Assembly: GCA_025924845.1 (NCBI GenBank) | Contig: JAICHN010000242.1 | Coordinates: forward strand, 1-7,949 | From: Chloroflexota bacterium | GTDB taxonomy: Bacteria > Chloroflexota > UBA5177 > JANWHV01 | Direction: 5' to 3' | DNA: 7,949 nt | Shown here: positions 1 to 5,694 of the stretch, piece after piece | How the letters are laid out: every line of letters begins with the position of its first letter | How positions within the stretch are numbered: the first letter of the stretch is position 1 | The notes under the pieces: generated by a model | Told to the model about the DNA's origin: nothing | The model's database searches: none | The model's input: only the letters and a program-made list of their open reading frames with translations | Program-made: the position numbers and the translations under genes

Positions 1-76
1 CGAAGGATGGCGGCGACGTCCAATCATAGAGCGGATCAAAGCCCCAATTTACCGATGCGGTGCCCACACGGAACAT
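1..76 (-). CDS. Sugar phosphate isomerase/epimerase-like TIM-barrel protein, N-terminal fragment (runs off left edge)
   Basis: An ATG at 76 on the minus strand opens an uninterrupted frame to the window edge, giving 25 codons that start MFRVGTASVNWGFDPLYDW. The G-T-A-x-x-N-W-G strand close to the N-terminus is the usual first beta-strand of xylose-isomerase-like TIM-barrel proteins (IolE/inosose dehydratase and sugar phosphate isomerase/epimerase families), which is the basis of the call. A very good ribosome site (AAAGGAGG, complement of 87-94) sits 10 bases before the ATG and fixes the start. The gene lies 76 bases downstream of the IclR-type regulator on the same strand, so the regulator probably controls it. 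IclR proteins commonly govern sugar or aromatic-acid catabolism. Only the first tenth or so of the protein is visible, so substrate and exact family are inferred. Confidence 0.7.
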   Translation of the reverse strand, partial: MFRVGTASVNWGFDPLYDWTSPPSF

Positions 77-86
77 AGTTGTCCGG

Positions 87-103
87 CCTCCTTTCCAAGG
101 TAC
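87..103 (-). promoter_or_regulatory. Strong Shine-Dalgarno overlapping a possible IclR operator copy
   Basis: The complement of 87-94 is AAAGGAGG, a near-perfect ribosome site for the ATG at 76. It overlaps CCTTTCCAAGGTAC (90-103 on the plus strand). The same word, with one additional G, occurs at 942-956 just before the iclR start. The element is an imperfect inverted repeat (CCTT, 3-base gap, AAGG). A role as regulator-binding site is inferred from the sharing alone. Confidence 0.45.
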
Positions 104-119
104 CTCACGGATCTGCCCG

Positions 120-136
120 CGCGATCAGTCATCGCG
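120..136. repeat. Perfect 6-bp inverted repeat between iclR-type gene and isomerase-like gene
   Basis: CGCGAT (120-125), a 5-base spacer and ATCGCG (131-136) form a perfect 17-bp dyad within the 76-base gap between the regulator stop codon (153-155) and the next start (76). There is no T-run after it on either strand, so it is not a standard intrinsic terminator. It may be an operator or a short mRNA hairpin. Its short arms in GC-rich DNA mean that chance is possible. Confidence 0.35.
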
Positions 137-152
137 GCGGCGCGCATCGCCC

Positions 153-923
153 TCAGGCGCGGACGGATCGCCGCGCCTCGAAACCCATCGCCGTCGACAC
201 TGTCCGGGCCGCCTCGCGGACGGCGGCGGCTACCGGAGGCAGGCGATCGCGAGAAAGCCGGCCAACCGGGCCGGAAATACCAATCGCGGCGATGGTCGCG
301 CCGAGGTGGTCGCGCACGGGCGCCGCGAGACAGCGTACTCCGGGGTGTGTCTCCTCATCATCGCAGGCGTACCCTCGTGCCGCCGTACGATGTAATTCGC
401 TGACCAGTGCGTCGAGCGTGGTGATGGTTCGCGCCGTATAGGCGGCGTAGGGACCTGGCCCGAACCGCGCGCGGAGATCAGCGTCGTTCGCGTCGAGCAG
501 GAGCGCCTTGCCTACCGCCGTGCAGTGCGCCGGTTCAGTGGACCCGACCGGGCTGTCCACCCGGAGCACTGCCGTGGTGGTTTCACGAGCGACAAATACC
601 GCGTTCACTCCATCCAGCACTGCCAGATGGGCAGTTTCACCGCCGGCCTCGGCCAGCGAGCGAAGCTGTGGGGCGGCAGCCTCGACCACATCCAGCTTGC
701 GGAGCACCGAGGCGGCGAGGCCAATAACGGCATAACCCAGCGCGTACTTTCTTCCCGGCGCTACTTGCCGGACGAAGCCCTGCCGTTCGAGGGTGGCGAG
801 CAGCCGATAGCTGGAACTGGGATCAACCTCCAGCCGCCCGGCCAGTTCAGTTACCCCAAGCGGTCCCGCGGCCTCGGCCAACATCGTCAACACACGTAAG
901 CCCCGATCCAGCGAGTTAATCAT
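153..923 (-). CDS. IclR-family transcriptional regulator
   Basis: This 256-residue protein has the full IclR layout. Residues about 1-60 form the winged helix-turn-helix (S4LDRGLRVLTMLAE, then G23VTELAGRLEVDPSSSYRLLATLERQGFV). Residues about 75-245 are the effector-binding domain, with the family signatures HCTAVGKALLL (133-143), GYACDDEE near 184-191, and GVRCLAAPV (195-203) followed by AAIGISGP (212-219). Length is normal for the family. The ATG at 923 is supported by AAGGAG (complement of 933-938) 9 bases upstream. IclR proteins bind palindromic operators as dimers or tetramers and respond to small carbon compounds. The isomerase-like gene directly downstream is the likely target, alongside autoregulation (see the palindrome at 941-954). 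The effector cannot be read from the sequence. Confidence 0.93.
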   Translation of the reverse strand: MINSLDRGLRVLTMLAEAAGPLGVTELAGRLEVDPSSSYRLLATLERQGFVRQVAPGRKYALGYAVIGLAASVLRKLDVVEAAAPQLRSLAEAGGETAHLAVLDGVNAVFVARETTTAVLRVDSPVGSTEPAHCTAVGKALLLDANDADLRARFGPGPYAAYTARTITTLDALVSELHRTAARGYACDDEETHPGVRCLAAPVRDHLGATIAAIGISGPVGRLSRDRLPPVAAAVREAARTVSTAMGFEARRSVRA

Positions 924-940
924 GGGAAAGCGCTCCTTCG

Positions 941-978
941 ACCTTTCGCAAGGTACAACGGCATTGCGCCATAGTCAA
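941..978 (-). promoter_or_regulatory. Candidate iclR promoter with overlapping palindrome
   Basis: On the minus strand, TTGACT (complement of 973-978) is followed after exactly 17 bases by TACCTT (complement of 950-955), a plausible sigma70 -35/-10 pair in the 62-base gap before the iclR-type gene. The -10 overlaps the dyad ACCTT-TCGC-AAGGT at 941-954. An operator placed there would block polymerase, which fits the autorepression common among IclR regulators. The -10 matches consensus at only three positions, so the call is moderate. Confidence 0.5.
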
Positions 979-985
979 TGGCCTC

Positions 986-2236
986 TCACTGCTCCTTTTC
1001 GCCGTACACGCCGAGCAGTGCTCGCTCCTGGTCTGCCCAGTGGAACTCCCGTTCCGCCGCCGCGCGCGCGCCTATGCGGCAGTGTCGGCGACGCTCCGGA
1101 TCGGCAGCCAACCGGTTGACCGCTCGGGCGATCGCCTCCGCATCGGCGGTGGGAAGCTCACCCGCGTCGTAATGAGTCACGGCGCGGCGTATCTCGGGCA
1201 GGTCGGTGGCCACGACCGCCAGTCCGGCCATGAAGTAGTCGAACAGCTTGGTGGGGGACGACAGATAGTTGTTGAGCGAAGTCGCCACGTAGGGAATAAT
1301 GCCGATGGTCATCCCGGCCAACGCGTCGACGACCTTCTCGGCCGGCACAGGCTCATGGAGCACTATCCGACCCATCAGAGCCGGATCCTTAGCGCGCGCC
1401 TCGAACAGGGCACGGAGCGGCCCGCTGCCCCGAATATAAAGAACCACTCTACGATCGATTCTCGGCATGGCCTCGAGAAGTATTTCCAGCCCGCGCTCCG
1501 CGTGTAGTGCGCCGAGATAGATCATGCCGATCTGGTCCGCCGCCTCGCCGATATCAGGGGGCAGCGGTTGGAGCCGTGGACAGTTCATCACCACAGTCGG
1601 TCTCACCCTCAGGCGATGTCGCCGCTGGAGTTCGCCGGCCAGGGCTTGGTTTACCGTGATCACCGCGTCCGCCCTTCCGATCAGCCGATGCTCTACCTGA
1701 CGAAGTATGCCTCGCAAGAGTGGACTGGTCTCCGGCAACATTTCGGGGAAGAGTTCATGCGAATCGTAGATCAGCCGTGCCCCCTGCTTCCGGGCCAGCC
1801 ACGTGCCCGCCCATAGGGTGTCTAGATCATTGGCATGGATCACATCGGCCGGAATCGCCAGGGCGCTACGCGCCAGCGCCAAGTTCAGCCAGAAGGTGCC
1901 GGCCAAGATGCGCGCCTCACGAACCCACTTTGGCGGCGCCCCGCAACGGGGAGCGGCGGACGGGGCGGCAGCCTGAGCGGCGGCCTCCTCCCGCCCTGGT
2001 CTACCAAGGACGCGGCGCAGCGCACGCAGCGGGCGAGCGGCCGAGCACCGCAGCACCGCGGCCCCGCCTACGGTCGAGGCGGTGGCTCCAGCGCCGAGCG
2101 GAATGCAGACAATGGTGACGGCATAGCCGGCATCGACCAACGAACGAGCCGTCTTGGTGACCCTGGGGTCATAGACCGGCTCCCCTATCAGCAACATGGT
2201 CACGGCGGGGCGTCGGCCCGAAGCGTGCCGCGCCAT
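986..2236 (-). CDS. Glycosyltransferase family 4 (GT-B fold)
   Basis: The product is 416 residues, a normal size for GT4 enzymes, which move a sugar from a nucleotide donor to a growing glycan at the cytoplasmic membrane. The N-terminal Rossmann half starts VTMLLIGEPVYDPRVTKTA (12-30) and contains HANDLDTLWAG (134-144) and YDSHELFPE (157-165), all typical of the family. The donor-binding C-terminal half has YLGALHAERGLEILLEAM (240-257), SPTKLFDYFMAGL (327-339) and VVATDLPE (341-348). An Ala/Pro/Arg-rich loop lies at about 80-103. The ATG at 2236 shares one base with the stop codon of the preceding GT2 gene (TGATG), implying translational coupling. A longer reading of the same frame up to 2677 is possible, but that extension is Arg/Pro/Ser-rich and lies inside the GT2 gene. 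Sugar specificity is unknown. Confidence 0.9.
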   Translation of the reverse strand: MARHASGRRPAVTMLLIGEPVYDPRVTKTARSLVDAGYAVTIVCIPLGAGATASTVGGAAVLRCSAARPLRALRRVLGRPGREEAAAQAAAPSAAPRCGAPPKWVREARILAGTFWLNLALARSALAIPADVIHANDLDTLWAGTWLARKQGARLIYDSHELFPEMLPETSPLLRGILRQVEHRLIGRADAVITVNQALAGELQRRHRLRVRPTVVMNCPRLQPLPPDIGEAADQIGMIYLGALHAERGLEILLEAMPRIDRRVVLYIRGSGPLRALFEARAKDPALMGRIVLHEPVPAEKVVDALAGMTIGIIPYVATSLNNYLSSPTKLFDYFMAGLAVVATDLPEIRRAVTHYDAGELPTADAEAIARAVNRLAADPERRRHCRIGARAAAEREFHWADQERALLGVYGEKEQ

Positions 2237-3711
2237 CAGGGTGCCGACCCGGCCAGAGCCGCGCCCAAGACGTCTCGATACAGCCGGAAAAGCCGCGTCC
2301 TGGGCTGAGCGGCTACGTTCAAGTTTGACGCTCCGACTTGAGTCGCGGAGTCGTAATTGAGGATGGTAGCCTGGAGGCGGCGCTGAGCGGGTGAAGGAGG
2401 CGTACCTGCGCGGCAGGCAACGACGGCATCGATGCGCCATAGCAAGCAATACTCGAGCAAAGCGCTCAATCTCAGTGGCGCGGCACGGCGCGCCTCGCCT
2501 GCGAACTCCGGCTGGTAGATCAGAAACGCTCGGTTGAGGGACGCGGCCAGGGCCGCGGCAAGCAGGGCTCGCCGGCCGACCGCATGATACAGCGCCGCCC
2601 GTTGGTACAGGCTGCCGCTGAACAGATGACGTAGGCCCGGCGCTTCCATCCCAGCTCGGGCCGATCCGATGTGCCACCGGACCGAGCGCTCAGCATCTTG
2701 GGAGGTAGGGGCCGGAGTGCTGATGCCGGCGGTGGCCGGTCCGATCGTGGCTTGTTCCGTGTCGGCGGGGCCGGCATCAAAGCCGGAGGTCTCCGATGCG
2801 ACCGCGAGCTGAGTAAAAGGTCCGCTGAACATCGCTTGAGGGCTCGGAGGGAGGTCGAGGCATTGTGGCCATTCCCCAACCAGGCAGATCCGCCCGCTCC
2901 GCGGTGCGGCGGCGGTCAGATGCAGGCGAGCGGCGAGGGCGCGCGGCCCCGCCCGCAGGCGCAGCAGCGCCTCGGTGACCACGGTCAGGCTGAGCCAGGG
3001 GATCAAGGGCAGGCGATAAAGAGAGGCGTGATTCCGGTAGATCCGCGAGCGCACGGCGAGAACTTGTCGGAAGGTGAGGGCGTTGCGGTTGCCGGCACTG
3101 TGCTGCCGATAGTGGAAAAGTATCTCGGGAATCGCGACGGCGCGACGGTCGCGCTGTGCCAGGGAAAGGAAGAAGTCCCAGTCCTCCACGCCGCCGGCCA
3201 TGGTGGTGGGGAAACCGCCTACCTCGTCGAAGGCCGAGCGGCGGACCAACGCGGTGGCGGAAATGTACGGGCGCAGGCGGAGTCGGCGCGCACTGTAGGG
3301 CAAGGCCGGTAAGGAGCGTCTGCGTGCCCCGAACATTCTGTAGGCGGTATAAACATAGGCAGCGTCTGCATGCTCTCGCAAGCGGGGCACGGTGCGTTCG
3401 AGGAAATAAGGATCCAGGCGGTCATCGGCGCTGAGCACCACAAAATACTCTCCGACACTGGCCCGAATTCCGGCGTTGAACGTTGCCACGGCGCCCTGGT
3501 TGGATTGCTCGATTAGCCGTACGCCGGGAAAGGCCGCCAGGGTGCGGGCAACATCGAGCGAATCGTCGGTAGAACCATCGTCGACAATCAGGATCTCGGC
3601 GGCGGGTAAAGTCTGTGACAGGGCACTTTCCACTGCTTCGGCAAGGAAACGGCCATAGTTATAGCAGGGAATAATAATGCTCACGCGCGCTTGGGCGGTA
3701 TTCGACCCCAT
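2236..3711 (-). CDS. Glycosyltransferase family 2 with a GT-B-like C-terminal extension
   Basis: The first 260 residues are a GT-A domain of family 2: VSIIIPCYNYGRFL near the start, EILIVDDGSTDDS (DDGS at residues 44-47 from this ATG), the metal-binding SADD (94-97), the putative catalytic base in VEDWDFFL (175-182) and FHYRQH (from about 199). It would transfer a sugar from a nucleotide donor on the cytoplasmic face. At 491 residues it is about 200 longer than a simple GT2. The extra C-terminal part looks like a degenerate N-terminal half of a GT-B enzyme (RICLVGEWP at 274-282, AFLIYQPEF around 395-403, then LRIDAVV-like residues). The frame also allows a GTG start at 3735, directly after the acyltransferase stop. 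I prefer the ATG at 3711 because the family core begins soon after it, though neither start has a clear ribosome site. The gene is coupled to its neighbours on both sides. Confidence 0.87.
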   Translation of the reverse strand: MGSNTAQARVSIIIPCYNYGRFLAEAVESALSQTLPAAEILIVDDGSTDDSLDVARTLAAFPGVRLIEQSNQGAVATFNAGIRASVGEYFVVLSADDRLDPYFLERTVPRLREHADAAYVYTAYRMFGARRRSLPALPYSARRLRLRPYISATALVRRSAFDEVGGFPTTMAGGVEDWDFFLSLAQRDRRAVAIPEILFHYRQHSAGNRNALTFRQVLAVRSRIYRNHASLYRLPLIPWLSLTVVTEALLRLRAGPRALAARLHLTAAAPRSGRICLVGEWPQCLDLPPSPQAMFSGPFTQLAVASETSGFDAGPADTEQATIGPATAGISTPAPTSQDAERSVRWHIGSARAGMEAPGLRHLFSGSLYQRAALYHAVGRRALLAAALAASLNRAFLIYQPEFAGEARRAAPLRLSALLEYCLLWRIDAVVACRAGTPPSPAQRRLQATILNYDSATQVGASNLNVAAQPRTRLFRLYRDVLGAALAGSAP

Positions 3712-3735
3712 CCCGGTTTCGCCGTTCCCGCGCAC

Positions 3736-4281
3736 CTATTGGAACAGCCTGGCATGCTTCAAGGTATAGCGAAGGTTCTTGGTACGCTCCCCGATCACCC
3801 GGGCAGGCACGCCGCCTACGATGGAGTACGGCGACACATCTTTGGTGACCACGGCGCCGGCCGCCACCACGGCGCCTCGGCCAATGCGCACTCCGGGTAG
3901 AATCATCGAACGTGTAGCGAGGTAGGCGTAGTCCTCGATAATGACCGACCCCCCGGCCACGGCGAAGGTCGGGCTTTGCACATCGTGCTCCATCGTAAAG
4001 ATGTTGACTTCTCCCGCCACGTTGACGTTGTTGCCGATCTCCAGTCCGGCTCGGCCATCGAGAAAAGCATCGTTGCCGATAATCGTGTTGCGGCCGATGC
4101 GAATCCCCTCCGGGTAAAAGAAGCGCGCCCGCCAATGGATGCTTGAATGCCTGCCGATCTTTATGTGGAGCACGGTCTTGTAAAAGAGCAAGCGCACGGT
4201 ATGGGACGGCACCCAGCCGATCAGCGTCGCCAAATAGAGGCGAAAGTCCCTCCAGACCTTGCCCGGCACCGAGCGAATCAT
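3736..4281 (-). CDS. Hexapeptide-repeat acyltransferase (left-handed beta-helix, WcaF/maltose O-acetyltransferase-like)
   Basis: The 181-residue protein has imperfect hexapeptide repeats from about residue 40 to 165 (IKIGRHSSI, IRIGRNTIIGNDAFL, LEIGNNVNVAGEV, VRIGRGAVVAAGAVVTKDV), the turns of a left-handed beta-helix. H99 in FTMEHD is in the place of the catalytic His of acetyl-CoA-dependent sugar acetyltransferases. The closing GGVPARVIGER (156-166) is the usual CoA-side ending. The N-terminal 40 residues contain a hydrophobic stretch (LYLATLIGWVPSHTVRLLF) typical of the colanic-acid-type branch. Such enzymes acetylate sugars of surface polysaccharides. The ATG at 4281 has AAGGAG (complement of 4287-4292) 5 bases upstream. 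It is the first gene of a three-gene transcript with the two glycosyltransferases. Acetyl as the group transferred is inferred. Confidence 0.9.
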   Translation of the reverse strand: MIRSVPGKVWRDFRLYLATLIGWVPSHTVRLLFYKTVLHIKIGRHSSIHWRARFFYPEGIRIGRNTIIGNDAFLDGRAGLEIGNNVNVAGEVNIFTMEHDVQSPTFAVAGGSVIIEDYAYLATRSMILPGVRIGRGAVVAAGAVVTKDVSPYSIVGGVPARVIGERTKNLRYTLKHARLFQ

Positions 4282-4544
4282 CCCTGCTCCTTAGCGAGCG
4301 TACGGCCACGGCTGTGTGTTGGGCAGGAAGTCGTCATCCCTTGTGGGGAACTGTCCGCCGTCTAGGCGCCGTGCGCATCCGATTATACCAGCGTTACCGC
4401 CGGTGTAATGGGCCGTCAATCTCAAACGCACCTTGAACGCAGGCCGGCACCAGGCGCGGACCAATCGGACCGATCAGTCCACCATTGGAGAGCACCTAGG
4501 CGGTTGAGAGGAGCCACAGCTGAACTGCTTCACTGCGGGCGCGC
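4282..4544. other. Intergenic region between the coiled-coil gene and the glycan operon
   Basis: This 263-base stretch has no convincing gene. It contains the operon promoter (4382-4409), its leader, and a set of 9-bp tandem near-repeats at 4457-4483 (CGGACCAAT, CGGACCGAT, CAGTCCACC) about 50-75 bases upstream of the -35. No clear terminator for the coiled-coil gene ending at 4545 was found. Confidence 0.5.
4382..4409 (-). promoter_or_regulatory. Promoter of the acyltransferase-GT2-GT4 operon
   Basis: On the minus strand a perfect TATAAT (complement of 4382-4387) is preceded by TGG, which makes an extended -10. ATTACA (complement of 4404-4409, four of six matches to TTGACA) lies 16 bases further upstream. 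Transcription would start near 4375, leaving a leader of about 94 bases before the ATG at 4281. This is the best promoter match in the window. Confidence 0.65.
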
Positions 4545-4757
4545 CTACGAGGCGATGCGTTGTTCGTCTCGGGTGAGCACCCAGCGCAGGCTATCCATCT
4601 GCGCCAGCAGAGACCGCCTTCGCTCGTTGCGCGCCGCCAGGCGCTCAAGCGCATCGCGCCAGCCGGTATCGCCTATTTTGACCTGAAGGCCCAGGTAAGC
4701 AATTTCCTCGCTGAGCTGTTGCAGTTCACACTCGCCCTCACGCAAGCGATCCTGCAC
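4545..4757 (-). CDS. Small coiled-coil protein of unknown function
   Basis: I do not recognise the family. From the GTG at 4757 the product is 70 residues, rich in Leu, Glu, Gln and Arg. It looks like two amphipathic helices (QDRLREGECELQQLSEEIAYL and WRDALERLAARNERRRSLLAQM) around a short GDTG turn, so an antiparallel coiled-coil hairpin is likely. It is charged, with no signal peptide or membrane segment. The GTG lies one base after the stop of the XRE gene, with GAGG just upstream, so the two are probably translated together. A GTG at 4784 in the same frame would add nine residues and overlap the XRE gene by 26 bases, but has a poorer ribosome site. Tight linkage suggests it may partner or modulate the regulator. 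That is inference. Confidence 0.65.
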   Translation of the reverse strand: MQDRLREGECELQQLSEEIAYLGLQVKIGDTGWRDALERLAARNERRRSLLAQMDSLRWVLTRDEQRIAS

Positions 4758-4758
4758 T

Positions 4759-5217
4759 TCATCCTCGCAGCGCACGCTTCTCACCCCGTTCCCGCACCGG
4801 CGCCGGCTTCTCCAACGGTTCCAGAATACGACAGGCGCGACGGATGGCTAACAAGAGAAAAAGCCAGTCTTCTCTGTGCCAGGGCTGCCGCCCATCGATG
4901 GTAATCGAACACAACATCCGCACCACCTCGTCGTCGAGGGCGAACTCATCCGCCAGTTCACGCAGCGCCGTCGGCACCAGTGCCTCATCAGCCGCGAAGG
5001 CATGGCCGCCCAATAGGCTGTGCAGATCCATGGACAACGCTTCGGCAAGCCGGCGCAGAGTGGGGAGCGAGGGATCTTCTTGATGCCCACGCTCAACCTG
5101 AGAAATATAGGATGTGCTGACGCCCGCCGCTTTGGCAACGGCCTTGGCCGTCATCCCCAGGGCTTTGCGGCGTTTGCGCACCCGTTCGCCAAGACTCCCC
5201 GCCAACTCTTTTGCCAT
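4759..5217 (-). CDS. XRE-family helix-turn-helix transcriptional regulator
   Basis: This 152-residue protein has an N-terminal Cro/C1-type helix-turn-helix at about residues 8-68. LGERVRKRRKALGMTAKAVAKAAG leads into the recognition helix VSTSYISQVERG (33-44), and LPTLRRLAEALSMDLHSLLGG completes the five-helix bundle. The C-terminal half (about 80-135) is helical, with FALDDEVVRMLCSITIDGRQPW and REDWLFLLLAIRRACR, probably a dimerisation or sensing domain of the type found in stand-alone XRE repressors. The ATG at 5217 has no ribosome site, but a promoter placed so that transcription starts at or next to the ATG (see 5224-5252) supports a leaderless message. The gene is divergent from tatA across a shared regulatory region and is probably autoregulated. 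The signal it senses is unknown. Confidence 0.9.
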   Translation of the reverse strand: MAKELAGSLGERVRKRRKALGMTAKAVAKAAGVSTSYISQVERGHQEDPSLPTLRRLAEALSMDLHSLLGGHAFAADEALVPTALRELADEFALDDEVVRMLCSITIDGRQPWHREDWLFLLLAIRRACRILEPLEKPAPVRERGEKRALRG

Positions 5218-5223
5218 GCACGT

Positions 5224-5252
5224 AGACTAGCACAAACTGCACCCCAAGTAAA
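5224..5252 (-). promoter_or_regulatory. Promoter of the XRE gene, predicted leaderless
   Basis: On the minus strand, TTTACT (complement of 5247-5252), a 17-base spacer and TAGTCT (complement of 5224-5229) form a sigma70-type pair, with TGC before the -10 as an extended -10. Only six bases separate the -10 from the ATG at 5217, so the expected first base of the RNA is the A of the start codon. Confidence 0.55.
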
Positions 5253-5284
5253 CCCCGATCTACTGCGGCTGGATTTTACTCAGG

Positions 5285-5306
5285 ATGACGCGAGTTTCGC
5301 GGTCAT
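5285..5306. promoter_or_regulatory. Imperfect palindrome between the XRE and tatA promoters (candidate operator)
   Basis: ATGACGCGA (5285-5293), a 3-base centre and TCGC-G-GTCAT (5297-5306) form a 9-bp inverted repeat interrupted by one extra G at 5301. It sits between the two divergent promoters and outside both predicted transcripts, so a DNA-binding role is more likely than an RNA hairpin. The neighbouring XRE regulator is the natural candidate to bind it. This is inferred from position only. Confidence 0.4.
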
Positions 5307-5332
5307 TTCCCGGCGAACCAACCCAAAATGAA

Positions 5333-5361
5333 CTGCCAGGGAAATCGGAAGGGTGTATACT
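5333..5361 (+). promoter_or_regulatory. tatA promoter
   Basis: CTGCCA (5333-5338, four of six matches to TTGACA), a 17-base spacer and TATACT (5356-5361, five of six matches to TATAAT) form a good sigma70 promoter. Transcription would start near 5368, leaving about 66 bases of leader before the tatA ATG at 5434. No other gene fits in this gap. Confidence 0.6.
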
Positions 5362-5433
5362 CGAAGTACCGGAACGTAACGGACCATGCATTCATGTCGA
5401 TCATTACACGAACCGCGGGAAGGAACCTCAATC

Positions 5434-5628
5434 ATGATTTTCGGCCATGTGCCCGAGTTGATTTTATTGCTCGTGGTCCTCGTGCTCATCTTTGGGCCGG
5501 GCAAGCTGCCCTCGCTTGGGAGCGCGATTGGCAAAACCATTCGCGGCTTCAAGGAAGAGACAGAGGGATTGCACTCGGGTTCGAAGGATAAGGTATTGCC
5601 GGAAGGTGAGCGCCCGCGCCAGGGGTGA
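5434..5628 (+). CDS. tatA: Twin-arginine translocase subunit TatA
   Basis: The 64-residue protein has the TatA layout: a short N-terminus with the polar residue E8 at the start of a single membrane helix (LILLLVVLVLIF, 9-20), the FGPGKLP hinge (20-26), and an amphipathic helix (LGSAIGKTIRGFKEETEG, 28-45) followed by a charged tail. TatA oligomers form the pore-like part of the Tat system, which exports folded proteins carrying twin-arginine signals across the cytoplasmic membrane. The ATG at 5434 is chosen because AAGGAA (5420-5425) lies 8 bases upstream and the membrane helix begins at once. An upstream in-frame ATG at 5386 would add a non-conserved 16-residue leader. TatB and TatC are not encoded nearby. 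The short length could also fit a TatE-type paralogue. It is followed by the RNase D-like gene 66 bases later with no terminator between. Confidence 0.93.
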   Translation: MIFGHVPELILLLVVLVLIFGPGKLPSLGSAIGKTIRGFKEETEGLHSGSKDKVLPEGERPRQG

Positions 5629-5694
5629 TCGAAGCCACATGCTGCTTGATCGCACCGCACTGAGGACTCCTACACCCCGTGATGCCGAAGCCGC

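Noticed and set aside
2237..2677. Upstream extension of the GT4 frame to an ATG at 2677 (563 residues)
   Set aside because: The extra residues are Arg/Pro/Ser/Cys-rich without domain pattern and lie entirely inside the GT2 gene, whose frame shows patterned hydrophobic helices. The TGATG junction at 2236 gives a natural start.
2671..3312. 213-residue plus-strand frame opposite GT2
   Set aside because: It is Gly/Arg-rich without motifs. The minus strand has all GT2 signatures in the same interval.
3659..4309. 216-residue minus-strand frame covering the acyltransferase
   Set aside because: It is Arg-rich without motifs, and the hexapeptide-repeat frame on the same strand explains the stretch fully.
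5386..5433. Longer TatA start at 5386
   Set aside because: It would place 16 polar residues before the membrane helix and lacks the ribosome site that precedes the ATG at 5434.
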